From positions 5,148-69,147 of the forward strand of contig JAYEHH010000032.1 of NCBI GenBank assembly GCA_034716235.1: a stretch of DNA of 64,000 nt. Direction: 5' to 3'. The notes below the pieces were generated by a model, which worked only from the letters and a program-made list of their open reading frames with translations, made no database searches and was not told the origin of the DNA. Origin of the DNA: M55B174 sp034716235 (GTDB taxonomy: Bacteria > Patescibacteriota > Minisyncoccia > CAIUEV01 > JAHKAQ01). Within the stretch, counting starts at the first letter, position 1, and each line of letters opens with the position of its first letter. Made by a program: the position numbers and the translations under genes. Below, piece by piece: positions 16,468-25,299 of the stretch.

Positions 16468-16516
16468 AAAAAAGCCCGCCTCACTATTTAAAAAAATAGA
16501 TAAAGCGGACTTTTTT
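16468..16516 (-). terminator. Strong terminator of the 23S rRNA transcript
   Basis: A hairpin with a GTCCGC/GCGGGC core, an inner CTATTT/AAATAG helix and A6/T6 flanks. In the minus-strand RNA three positions form G-U pairs (16475/16509, 16480/16504, 16482/16502), while in the plus-strand RNA these become C-A mismatches. It is thus built for the rRNA direction, and weaker for the convergent 89-residue gene. Confidence 0.85.
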
Positions 16517-16533
16517 CAATTCTCTAAAGTAAT

Positions 16534-16559
16534 ATAATCTCCGTAAATTAGCTAAAAAC
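16534..16559 (-). repeat. 3' arm of the 23S rRNA processing stem
   Basis: These 26 nt pair with 20270-20295 over their full length, with three G-U pairs. Such a stem bracketing 23S rRNA is the usual RNase III target in rRNA maturation. Confidence 0.85.
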
Positions 16560-16854
16560 AAATTAATTGCGGTAAACGATCTATTAGTAATGCTTGGCTG
16601 AACGTGTTACCACGCTTACACCTACATCCTATCAACCTCGTCATCTTCGAGGAGATCTAAGCCTAATCTTGGGTTGGGCTTCGCGCTTATATGCTTTCAG
16701 CGCTTATCCACATCCGACTATAGCTACCCAGCAATGCCCTTGGTAGGGACAACTGGTACACCAGAGGTCGATTCATCCCGGTCCTCTCGTACTAGGGATG
16801 AGATCCCTCAAGCTTTCTCGCGCCTATGGAAGATAGGGACCAACCTGTTTTACA

Positions 16855-16886
<32 letters not shown>

Positions 16887-16901
16887 TTGGCGAACAGCCA
16901 A

Positions 16902-16948
<47 letters not shown>

Positions 16949-17585
16949 AGTAGCGAACAGCCTCGTCTATATGAGCTATCGGAGGCTACCACTCTGTTAT
17001 CCCCGGGGTAACTTTTATCTGCTGAGCTTCCGCGATCCTACGATCCACGGTCGGATCACTAAATCCCGCTTTCGCGACTGCGCGACCTATAAGTCTTGCA
17101 GTAAAGCCGGCATCTGCTTTTGCGCTATCAGTCCGATTTCCATCCGGACCTAGCCGACCTTTGTGAACGACTCCGTTACAATTTGGGAGTCGAGCGCCCC
17201 ACTCAAACTACCCACCAGACACTGTTCCCGAGCTGGTGTTTAGTTACCTCTGGTAAATTTCACTGTTTCACATTTAATCAAGAAATCCCCAAAACATAGC
17301 TAAACATCAGCTCAAGGTTAGAACTACACGATTCACAGGGTGGTATTTCACTGATGACTCCATCTATCCCAAAGGATAAATCTCAAAGTCTCCCACCTAT
17401 ACTGAGCAATAAATTGTATAGATCAATGTCAAGCTGTAGTAAAGCTCCACGGGGTCTTTCCGTCTTTCCATAGGCAAACGGCATCTTTACCGCTACTGCA
17501 ATTTCACCGGGTCCTTCGTTGAGACAGTCTCCAAGTCGTTACCCCATTCGTGCAGGTCTGAACTTACCAGACAAGGAAATTCGCT

Positions 17586-17938
17586 CTGTTTTGTTAATCT
17601 TTATGTCACCATAAAGCACGGACTATATCTTTCCGCTAAATTTAAGTCAAAAAATTTAGGCGGATTCAGCGTTTAGTCTCTGAGGATTCTAAAAATCTTT
17701 TTTAGTCTTTCCTGCTGATTATCTGGCACCTCGGATCTTTTCCGAGAATTACTGATAACTTTTTTACTTGGCATAGCTTTATAAAAATCTATGGAATAAC
17801 TATACCATAGTAGTCTCAGATTTTCCAGATTTTCCAGCATATAGCTGAATGTTTTAGGACATCTTAATAATTTAAGATAGGCAGCGTTAATAATATAATT
17901 GTTCCAGTCCTTTTGGAATCTAAATATTAAATTCCAAA
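17586..17938 (-). ncRNA. Group I intron in 23S rRNA (E. coli position 1931)
   Basis: The intron splits CUAAGGU from AGCGAA, so it sits after U1931 by E. coli numbering. A group I core is readable on the minus strand: P3 (TCAGC/GCTGA), P4 (AGGA/TCCT), P7 (GACTA/TAGTC, the latter in AAGATATAGTCC at 17620-17631), J8/7 AAGATA, and a long P8 (CCGCCTAAATTT/AAATTTAGCGG). The last intron base is G, as required. At 353 nt it has no endonuclease gene. Ends are set by alignment of the flanking rRNA; I could not draw a convincing P1 with the 5' exon, so the exact 5' splice site is less certain. Position 1931 is a known group I site in Thermotoga 23S rRNA. Confidence 0.88.
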
Positions 17939-18176
17939 ACCTTAGAACAATTATAGTTATTGCTGACGTTCACCGGGGCTTCAGAGATTGGCGTTAACCG
18001 CTCTCGTTAACCTTCCGGCACTGGTCAGGGGTCAGCCCCTATACATCCCCTTACGGGTTAGCAGGGACCTATGTTTTTGATAAACAGTCGCCCGGAGTCT
18101 TTAGCTGTGGCCGACGAATGTACTGAATGGTGAATCCGAACTAGATAATTATCTGGTTCGGATTGTATGTGGGTTA

Positions 18177-18353
18177 TTAATATTTTATTATGCTTTCTAA
18201 CAAAGCGTTGCTAGGGTGCATAAAACGGTGACAATCGTCCAAAGTAGAAAGCCTATTAAAGGCATCTCTGCTAGGCCAATTGCCGTGCTCATCATCTTCT
18301 TTGTTCTTCCTTTCATATTGATCCTCCTCCTCTAATTTCAATTTAAAAAACAT
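18177..18353 (-). CDS. Possible 58-residue soluble protein inside the 23S insertion
   Basis: An ATG-started frame (MFFKLKLEEEDQYERK...) of 58 residues, acidic in its first half and with a more ordinary globular second half containing W, C and several H residues. It overlaps the 39-residue ORF in another frame; its GAG GAG GAG GAT codons are the same bases that look like a Shine-Dalgarno for that ORF. Its own ribosome binding site is poor. Only one of the two frames need be real. It does not resemble the S23 four-helix-bundle proteins known from other 23S intervening sequences. Confidence 0.35.
   Translation of the reverse strand: MFFKLKLEEEDQYERKNKEDDEHGNWPSRDAFNRLSTLDDCHRFMHPSNALLESIIKY
18197..18316 (-). 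CDS. Possible 39-residue membrane peptide inside the 23S insertion
   Basis: An ATG at 18316 follows a near-perfect Shine-Dalgarno (GAGGAGGAGG, 18322-18331) by 6 nt, the strongest site in the window. The peptide has a basic N terminus (MKGRTKKMM) and a single hydrophobic span (GFLLWTIVTVLCTLATLC), the shape of a small membrane peptide such as type I toxins. Codon third positions are richer in G and C than in neighbours. Translation from an rRNA precursor would be unusual; the alternative is that the purine tract encodes EEED of the overlapping 58-residue frame. Confidence 0.35.
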   Translation of the reverse strand: MKGRTKKMMSTAIGLAEMPLIGFLLWTIVTVLCTLATLC

Positions 18354-19675
18354 AATTTACCCACACTTACCTTTTTTATTTTTTCTCCTTTCCTAAATCC
18401 ATTTAGATTTCTTGGATTTAGATTTTAAAGTTCAATTCACCATTCAGTACACTGTCGGCAGGCCTTATCCCGAAGTTACGGCCGCTATTTTGCCGAGTTC
18501 CTTAACGAAGGTTCTCCCGTTCACCTTGGGCTACTCGCCCTACCCACCTGTGTTGGTTTAAGTACGGATTAAACCTAAATATTTTCACAAAGCTTTTCCA
18601 GGAAGTCTATTCGCTCGAATCTGTTCCACTTGCGTTTCACATTTTTCCGCACCTTTTAAAAAGATGAAGAAACGTCAAACCATTAAGACGCTCAAGTTAG
18701 CTGACTTCGCACTTTGCTACAACTTAGATTTAAGTCAAGGAATATTAACCTTGTGCCCATCGACTACGCTTTTCAGCCTCGCCTTAGGACCGACTAACCC
18801 TGGGCTGATTATCATCGCCCAGGAAACCTCAGGTTTTTGGTGGAAAGGAATCTAACCTTTCTTGCGGTTACTCATACCAACATTCTCTCTTCCATTAGCT
18901 CCACTAAAACTCACATTTTAGCTTCACAGCGCATGGAATGTTCTCCTACCCCGCCATACTCTAAAAAGAATATGACAGCCATAGTTTCGGTACTATGTTT
19001 GAGCCCCATTATATCTTCGGCGCGGAACGACTAGACTAGTGAGCTGTTACGCACTCTTTAAAGGAATGGCTGCTTCTAAGCCAACCTTCTAGCTGTTTAA
19101 GAAGTTCTACATCCTTTTCCACTTAACATAGATTAGGGACCTTAACTAATGGTCTGGGCTGTTTCCCTTTCGTAAATGAAGCTTAGCCCCCACTTACTGA
19201 CTCGTTAGACTTGTATATTGGAATTCGGAGTTTGGTTGAGTGCCCTAGACAAAAGTCATGGATACTCATTCAGTGCTCTACCTCCAATACCAACTATCTA
19301 ACGGCTATACCTAGATATATTTCGGAGAAAACCAGCTATCGCCGAGTTCGATTAGCATTTCACCTCTAACCACAGCTCATCCCAGCGTGTTGAACGGCGC
19401 TTGGGTGCGGACCTCCACCGCTTTTTAAGGCGGCTTCATCCTGGCCATGGCTAGCTCACTCGGCTTCGGGTCTGACCCTAACGACAGGGGGCGCCACTTA
19501 AGACTCGCTTTCGCTGCGGCTCTTCCGCCTAGACGGATTAACCAAGCCGTTAAAATCAACTCGTTGGTTCGTTCTGCAAAAAGCACGCGGTCACCGGCTC
19601 AAAAAAAACTTGAGCGGGCTCCCACTCGTTGTAAGCACACGGTTTCAGAAACTATTTCACTTCCCTTTCGGGATA

Positions 19676-19717
<42 letters not shown>

Positions 19718-20256
19718 AAAGTGTATTTAGTCTTACCGGGTTAGTACCGGCAAATTCACCTGGAATTTCTCTAGTTCCAGGCTACTCAAGATAAAATAAC
19801 TCAGAGTGATTAATTGTTTTCGCCTACAGGACTTTTACCTTCTAAGGTAAGCCTTTCCAGGCATTTTTGGCTAACAACTAATGCTTTTTACTCTGCCAAT
19901 ACTAAAAGTTGTAAAAGCACAATAAAATTATACTTTTACAATTTCAGTTCGGACGCTATTGAACTTATTACCCTCAGTAAAAACTGAGTTTGGACTTTTC
20001 CCCGTTCGCTCGCCGCTACTTAGGGAATAACTATTGTTGTTTTTTCCTTCGGCTACTAAGATGTTTCAATTCGCCGAGTATGCTTTTTACTCCTATGTAT
20101 TCAGAGTAAAATTCTATTCAAAAATGAATAGAGGGTTTCCCCATTCGGAAATTCCCGGATCAAAGCTTGCTTGACAGCTCCCCGAGACTTTTCGCAGCCT
20201 GCTACGCCCTTCATCGCCACTTTGTACCAAGGCATCCACCATATGCTCTTATAACC

Positions 20257-20531
20257 ACAATTTATTAGTGTTTTTAGCTAATTCACAAAGATTATTTGTA
20301 AATTAATTGCAATCACTTAAATACCATTTTGCCTAATAATTGTTTTTAACCACAATCTCCAAACAACTATTATTAAAATAAATTGTTAAAGTCCATTATG
20401 TGGCCTAAAAGGTAGTTTTTAAAAATAAAAACCGCTTTTCAAGCCGCTAATTCTTTAAAATAAATTAGACCCAAAAACTAGCCAAGGAACAGCTCTTAAT
20501 AAATTCTCAATAAAATAATACTATAAAAATT
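20257..20531 (-). other. 23S rRNA leader with 5' processing arm
   Basis: This ~275-nt leader runs from the promoter to the mature 5' end. The 5' arm of the processing stem is at 20270-20295. I looked for a 16S gene, tRNA genes and a coding frame and found none. There is no T-rich hairpin that would end the upstream atp transcript before the promoter. Confidence 0.7.
20270..20295 (-). repeat. 5' arm of the 23S rRNA processing stem
   Basis: Pairs with 16534-16559 (23 Watson-Crick and 3 G-U pairs). It lies 14 nt upstream of the estimated mature 5' end. Confidence 0.85.
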
Positions 20532-20559
20532 ATTATAGCAATAAATAAGTTAGTGTCAA
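20532..20559 (-). promoter_or_regulatory. Consensus sigma-70 promoter of the 23S rRNA gene
   Basis: Perfect TTGACA (complement of 20554-20559) and perfect TATAAT (complement of 20532-20537), 16 nt apart. It is the best promoter in the window and sits between atpC and the rRNA, so the 23S rRNA is transcribed on its own. Confidence 0.88.
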
Positions 20560-20623
20560 CTGAATGTAAACCAACCTCTAATCTCTAAATTAATAAATAG
20601 ACAATTCAGAGCTTATAATTTCT

Positions 20624-21058
20624 TTATCCTCTCCGCCTCTTCTTCAACACCTTAAGCTTAACAAGCTCTTTTTTTAATCTAGCCTCCGCTTCAACGGTAG
20701 CAACTTTAGAAATATTTTCTTTATTTTTCAAAGCCTCTTCGGCTTCTGCCTTAGCTTTTAAAATTAATTTTTCGCTCATCTCTTCAACCCTATCAGCCGA
20801 GTTGGCAAAGATACTCACTTCGTCATTATCTACCTCTACGAATCCTTCCGTGGTAACCAAAAATGATTTTTCACCCCCGGCTTTCTTTTTTAGGTAAATT
20901 TCCCCAAGGCTAATAACCCCCACTAACGATTCATGCCCGGGCAGAATGGTAATCTGACCTACCGTGGTTGGAAGAGTTATTTGACTTATTTCTTCACTGT
21001 AAACTACTTTTTCTGGAGTAACTATTTTAAACTGGATTGTCTTTGAATCTTCAGACAT
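20624..21058 (-). CDS. atpC: ATP synthase F1 subunit epsilon
   Basis: A 144-residue epsilon subunit of the F1 central stalk, linking gamma to the c-ring and able to inhibit ATP hydrolysis. The N-terminal beta-sandwich is recognisable (FKIVTPEKVVYSEE, TTVGQITILPGHESLVGVI), followed by the C-terminal helical hairpin, which ends in a strongly basic run. It closes the atp operon, 29 nt after atpD, and its stop is 65 nt before the 23S promoter. Confidence 0.95.
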   Translation of the reverse strand: MSEDSKTIQFKIVTPEKVVYSEEISQITLPTTVGQITILPGHESLVGVISLGEIYLKKKAGGEKSFLVTTEGFVEVDNDEVSIFANSADRVEEMSEKLILKAKAEAEEALKNKENISKVATVEAEARLKKELVKLKVLKKRRRG

Positions 21059-21087
21059 AAAAATTTAAAATTATAGAAAATTTAAAA

Positions 21088-22521
21088 TTATTTCTTTTTC
21101 TCTTGTGCCTTTTTATTCCCATTCTCTTTTCTTTTATCCTTACCATTTTTATCTTTCTTTTTTATCGGCTCGGCAATACTCCCCTGCATATAGAAATCCT
21201 GTTCGTTTTTGTCGTCATAGCGACCTTCTAGAATTTCCTTAAAACTTCTCACGGTATCTTCTCTTTTAACGTAAACTCCGGGAGTTCCAGTAAATTGTCT
21301 AGCAACCTGAAATGGCTGAGAAAGGAATTTCTGAATTTTGCGAGCTCTATTTACAATTAGTTTATCTTTGTCGGATAATTCATCCATACCCAAAATAGCA
21401 ATAATATCTTGTAAATCTTTGTAGCGTTGTAAAACTCGTTGAACCTCAAGAGCCACTTCATAATGTTCTTTACCAACTATGTTTGGATCTAGAATAGAAG
21501 AGCTAGAATCTAATGGATCAACCGCTGGATAAATTCCCAATTCTGTTAAAGAACGAGAAAGAGTAACCGTTGAGTCAAGATGGGAGAAAGTTGTGGCGGG
21601 GGCTGGATCGGTCATATCATCGGCTGGCACATAAATTGCCTGGATGGAAGTAATGGATCCTTTTTTGGTAGAAGTAATTCTTTCTTGTAACAATCCCATT
21701 TCTTCTGCCAAGGTTGGCTGATAACCAACCGCCGACGGAATTCTTCCTAAAAGAGCTGATACCTCTGAGCCAGCCTGAGTAAATCGGAAAATATTATCAA
21801 TAAAGAGAAGAACATCTTTTCCAGCTTGATCTCTGAAATATTCAGCCATAGTAAGTCCAGTTAGTCCTACCCTGGCCCTTGATCCAGGAGGTTCATTCAT
21901 TTGTCCAAACACTAAAGTAGTGTTAGCTAAAACTCCAGATTCTTCCATTTCTCTATAAAGATCATTCCCTTCTCTGGTTCGTTCTCCTACTCCAGCAAAA
22001 ACTGAGAAGCCACCATGCTGAGAAGCAATATTGTGAATCAATTCTTGAATAATTACCGTTTTACCAACACCAGCTCCTCCAAACAGTCCTACCTTGCCAC
22101 CCTTCATAAAGGGACAAATTAAATCAATAACCTTTATTCCTGTTTCAAAAACTTCTACTTTGGTTGATTGATCGGTAAATTTAGGGGCTGGACGATGGAT
22201 AGGTAGAGTTTTTTCTTGAGAGACTTCTCCCTTTTTATCAATGGGGTTGCCCAGAACATCAAACATTCTTCCTAAGGTTGGTTCTCCGACAGGGACAGTT
22301 ATTGGTTTGCCAGTATCAATTACTTCCATCCCTCGCTTTATTCCGTCCGTAGATCCCATAGCTACGGTCCGCACCCTTTCGGCTCCTAAATGTTGCTGGA
22401 CTTCAAGCACCAATTTTCCTTTTTCTAATTTAATCTCTAAAGCATCTAAAATAGCGGGAAGTTTTTCTCCAAAAAGAACATCTACCACTGGTCCGATTAC
22501 TTGAACAATTTTACCGGTCAT
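21088..22521 (-). CDS. atpD: ATP synthase F1 subunit beta (with lysine-rich tail)
   Basis: A 477-residue catalytic beta subunit. Walker A is GGAGVGKTVIIQEL, GERTREGNDLY holds the catalytic glutamate, Walker B lies in VLLFIDNIFRFTQAG, and the ALLGRIPSAVGYQPTLAEEMG stretch is intact over most of its length. After the normal end (FYMQGSIAEPIKKK) there are ~28 extra residues made mostly of K, D, N, G and E. This tail is outside the conserved fold and is odd for a beta subunit. The gene is preceded by a 186-nt repeat-bearing gap after atpG. Confidence 0.97.
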   Translation of the reverse strand: MTGKIVQVIGPVVDVLFGEKLPAILDALEIKLEKGKLVLEVQQHLGAERVRTVAMGSTDGIKRGMEVIDTGKPITVPVGEPTLGRMFDVLGNPIDKKGEVSQEKTLPIHRPAPKFTDQSTKVEVFETGIKVIDLICPFMKGGKVGLFGGAGVGKTVIIQELIHNIASQHGGFSVFAGVGERTREGNDLYREMEESGVLANTTLVFGQMNEPPGSRARVGLTGLTMAEYFRDQAGKDVLLFIDNIFRFTQAGSEVSALLGRIPSAVGYQPTLAEEMGLLQERITSTKKGSITSIQAIYVPADDMTDPAPATTFSHLDSTVTLSRSLTELGIYPAVDPLDSSSSILDPNIVGKEHYEVALEVQRVLQRYKDLQDIIAILGMDELSDKDKLIVNRARKIQKFLSQPFQVARQFTGTPGVYVKREDTVRSFKEILEGRYDDKNEQDFYMQGSIAEPIKKKDKNGKDKRKENGNKKAQEKKK

Positions 22522-22682
22522 AAGGTTAAGTTAAAAGTTAAGGTTAAGTTATAAAGTTCATAAATGATAAAAAATAATTTTCAATTTTCAATTCACAATT
22601 TACAATTAAGGAATATCTTTTTTACGGTCATTCCCGCGAAGGCGGGAATCCCGAACAAATTGAGAAAGATTTAATTTTGTTT
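22522..22682. repeat. Repeat-bearing gap between atpG and atpD
   Basis: The gap holds GTTAAGTTAAAAGTTAAG-type text, a GTTCATAAA unit, short AT repeats of the caattttcaattcacaatt kind, and an ATTCCCG hairpin at 22627-22650 (GTCATTCCCGCG/CGCGGGAAT type). These families recur elsewhere in the window. No gene or promoter is evident, so atpD is probably still read from upstream. Confidence 0.6.
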
Positions 22683-22711
22683 GTAGAGACGGGTTTCAAA
22701 CCCATCTCTAC
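22683..22711. repeat. GTAG-headed 29-bp palindrome (REP-like)
   Basis: GTAGAGAC-GGGTTT and its near-complement AAACCC-ATCTCTAC flank a single centre base. It overlaps the last codon and stop of atpG. The same length and GTAG...CTAC ends occur at 26236-26264. GTAG heads are typical of REP elements moved by RAYT (TnpA-REP) proteins; no such gene is in the window. Confidence 0.65.
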
Positions 22712-23679
22712 TCCAAGGCTACCATACCTCCGCTAATTTCTGCCAATTCTGAAGTAATAGCTGCCTGCCTAGCTTGGTTATATTGTAAATTAAAATTATA
22801 AATCATGTCGGTGGCTGTATCGCTAGCATTTTTCATGGTGAGCATTCTCGCTGAAAATTCAGAAGCCTGAGACTCTAGGAAGGCTTGATAAATCTGACCT
22901 CCTACTATTTTAGGTAAAATAATATCTAAAATCTTTCTTCGGCTTGGCTCAAAGGTGTAATATTTTTGGCTTACTTCCTTTCTAACTTCTTCCATTCCTC
23001 CTTTTTCTGGGCCCTCGTCACCCAATTCTTCCAATTGTTTCTCTAAATCCTTTCTTGAAATTGGAAGAACTTGCCTTAAACGAGGTTTATTGGATACCGT
23101 TGAAATAAAATCGGTATAAGCTACGATAACTTTATCATATTTTTTTTCGATATAACCATCAATGGCTATTTTAGCAACTGGGTCTAAATCACCAAGGGAT
23201 GATTGTTCGTTTAACTCGGTAAAAGAAGCGGTTAAATTTTGACGAGCCTTTAGCATTTCTTCTTGTCCCTTTTTCCCTACGGCGATTATGTCAATCTCCG
23301 CCTCGGCAATATCAATTCTTGGCAAAAACTTTTTCCCCCAAATTCTGTTAACCATCATATTGTAAGGATCTTTAATGTTGGAAAGAACCTTACGGGTTAA
23401 TTGATAATTTAACCCTCCACACAATCCTTTATTGGAAGTAATCAAGATTATGCAAATTTTTCTAGCATCACGAAGTACTAAAAGAGGATGAGCCGTTTTT
23501 ACCGATTCTGTTATTCTAGTTAAAATCTCCCAAGCTGTTTGACTATATTCACGCGTAGATACGGCATGGTCAATAATCCGCTTCATTTTTGAAGCAGCTA
23601 TCATTTCCATCGCCTTAGTAATCTTCTTGGTGCTTTTAATTGATTTTAATCTAGCGCGTAATTGCTTGGTATTAGCCAT
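22708..23679 (-). CDS. atpG: ATP synthase F1 subunit gamma
   Basis: A 323-residue rotor shaft subunit. The N-terminal helix is canonical (RLKSIKSTKKITKAMEMIAASKM), and the C-terminal helix contains ASEFSARMLTMKNASDTA and YNQARQAAITSELAEI. It is ~30 residues longer than typical; the extra residues, rich in E and G, lie around 210-230 in the Rossmann-like middle (KQLEELGDEGPEKGG). The last codons and stop are inside a GTAG palindrome, so the C-terminal LE may come from that element. It sits 39 nt after atpA. Confidence 0.96.
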   Translation of the reverse strand: MANTKQLRARLKSIKSTKKITKAMEMIAASKMKRIIDHAVSTREYSQTAWEILTRITESVKTAHPLLVLRDARKICIILITSNKGLCGGLNYQLTRKVLSNIKDPYNMMVNRIWGKKFLPRIDIAEAEIDIIAVGKKGQEEMLKARQNLTASFTELNEQSSLGDLDPVAKIAIDGYIEKKYDKVIVAYTDFISTVSNKPRLRQVLPISRKDLEKQLEELGDEGPEKGGMEEVRKEVSQKYYTFEPSRRKILDIILPKIVGGQIYQAFLESQASEFSARMLTMKNASDTATDMIYNFNLQYNQARQAAITSELAEISGGMVALE

Positions 23680-23718
23680 TATAGGAATGTCTATTGTTAA
23701 ACTCTTCGTTTGATAAAA

Positions 23719-25263
23719 TTAATCTTTACTCTTTTGAGGCGCTGTCATGTCCCCTTCTTTAACTTGGCTTTTTACAAAATCTGCTAAAACTTCCTTAATT
23801 TTCTGGTGGCTTTTATCATCTAAGATTCCTTCTTTCTCTATCTTTTCAATAACTTTATTCAACTTTATTTCAGCAATTTCTAGCCATTGTTTTTCATACT
23901 CTTTTACTTTATCTACCTTGATTTTATCAAAAGCTCCTTCATTGGTTGCTAAAACGGAAAGCATTTGATGAGACATCTTCATACCATCGCCTTGGTCCTG
24001 CTTAATAATTTCCGTTAGTCGTTTTCCTCTTCTGATTTGCTTCTTGGTAGTTTTATCTAGATCTGAAGAAAATTCAGCAAAGGTTGCCATTTCTCGAAAT
24101 TGAGCTAAATCCAAACGCATTTTACCAGCCACTGTTTTAACTGCTTTAGTTTGAGCAGCTGATCCTACCCTAGACACAGAGAGACCAATATTAATTGCCG
24201 GCTTAATCCCTTGATGAAAAAGATCCGATTCTAAATAAATCTGTCCATCCGTGATAGAAATTACATTAGTAGGAATATAGGCAGAAACATCACCCGCCTG
24301 AGTTTCAATGATGGGTAGGGCAGTCAAGGTGCCACCTCCACTTTTCTCTCCTAGACAAGCAGCTCGTTCTAATAATCTGGAATGGATATAGAAAATATCT
24401 CCCGGGTAAGCTTCTCTTCCCGGTGGCCTTCTTAATAAAAGAGAAATTTGACGATAGCTCCAGGCGTGCTTGCTTAAATCATCATAAACAATCAAAACAT
24501 CCTTGCCTTGATCCATAAAATACTCTCCAATAGCACAACCAGCGTAAGGAGCAATATAAGAAAGGGCTGCTGGCTCAGAAGATCCAGCCAAAACAATAAT
24601 CGTATGTTTTAAAGCGTCTTTCTTCTCTAGTTCAGCCACGATTCTAGCCACTTTTGATTTTTTCTGACCGATAGCTACATAGATACAGATACAATTTTGT
24701 CCCTTTTGATTAATAATTGCATCAATAGCAATGGTTGTTTTCCCCGTTTGTCTATCTCCAATTATTAATTCTCTTTGTCCTCTACCAATAGGAATCATTA
24801 AATCAATGGCTTTAATACCAGTTTGCAAAGGAGCAGTAACCGGTTTTCTGGCAATAACGCCCGGAGCAATTTTTTCAACAGGATAAAATGTTTTACTGGT
24901 AATTTCTTCTTTATTATCCAGAGGACGACCCAAGGGATTAACCACCCTGCCAATCATTTTGTTGCTCACTGGAATTGATAAGACCTTGCCGGTAGATTTA
25001 ACAATATCTCCAGCTTTAATTTTGGAAGAATCACCTAGAATAATTGCCCCCACATTGTCTTCCTTCAAATTTAAAACAACTCCATAGATATCATTTCCAA
25101 AATCTAAGAGTTCCGAATTCATTGCCTCAGGCAACCCAGAAATGACAGCTACTCCATCTCCTATCTCTACAATTTCACCGATTGCCTCAGCCGTTGTCTC
25201 TGTTTTTAACTGGCTAATTTCTTTTTTTAAAAACTCAATGATTTGATCTTTTTGAGAAGCCAT
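23719..25263 (-). CDS. atpA: ATP synthase F1 subunit alpha
   Basis: A 514-residue non-catalytic nucleotide-binding subunit of the F1 head. Walker A is GDRQTGKTTIAID, and the arginine-finger region is found in INIGLSVSRVGSAAQ. The N-terminal beta-barrel (EIGEIVEIGDGVAVISGLPEAM) and C-terminal helices are complete. The order atpH-atpA-atpG matches the usual operon, with 36- and 39-nt gaps. Confidence 0.97.
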   Translation of the reverse strand: MASQKDQIIEFLKKEISQLKTETTAEAIGEIVEIGDGVAVISGLPEAMNSELLDFGNDIYGVVLNLKEDNVGAIILGDSSKIKAGDIVKSTGKVLSIPVSNKMIGRVVNPLGRPLDNKEEITSKTFYPVEKIAPGVIARKPVTAPLQTGIKAIDLMIPIGRGQRELIIGDRQTGKTTIAIDAIINQKGQNCICIYVAIGQKKSKVARIVAELEKKDALKHTIIVLAGSSEPAALSYIAPYAGCAIGEYFMDQGKDVLIVYDDLSKHAWSYRQISLLLRRPPGREAYPGDIFYIHSRLLERAACLGEKSGGGTLTALPIIETQAGDVSAYIPTNVISITDGQIYLESDLFHQGIKPAINIGLSVSRVGSAAQTKAVKTVAGKMRLDLAQFREMATFAEFSSDLDKTTKKQIRRGKRLTEIIKQDQGDGMKMSHQMLSVLATNEGAFDKIKVDKVKEYEKQWLEIAEIKLNKVIEKIEKEGILDDKSHQKIKEVLADFVKSQVKEGDMTAPQKSKD

Positions 25264-25299
25264 ATTCTAATTTAAACTATTTAAAATTTCCGTTTGCTC

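Larger units (their letters stand above)
18120..18450 (-). other. Helix 63 insertion (IVS-like) in 23S rRNA, with small ORFs
   Basis: A 15-bp perfect inverted repeat (18120-18134 and 18436-18450, GTACTGAATGGTGAA and its complement) extends helix 63 and closes ~300 nt of extra sequence. Inside are a hairpin CTAAATCC/GGATTTAG near the 5' side and a second hairpin AATCCGAAC/GTTCGGATT near the 3' side, with two overlapping ORFs between. I see no group I or group II core, so it is probably an intervening sequence that stays or is cut out by RNase III rather than spliced. Confidence 0.75.

Noticed and set aside
16441..16570. 5S rRNA or tRNA after 23S
   Set aside because: Only the processing arm and terminator fit in this space; no 5S or cloverleaf text found there or in other spacers.
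18120..18450. Group II intron
   Set aside because: A GTGTGGG string looks like a group II start, but no domain V-type hairpin or proper 3' end is present.
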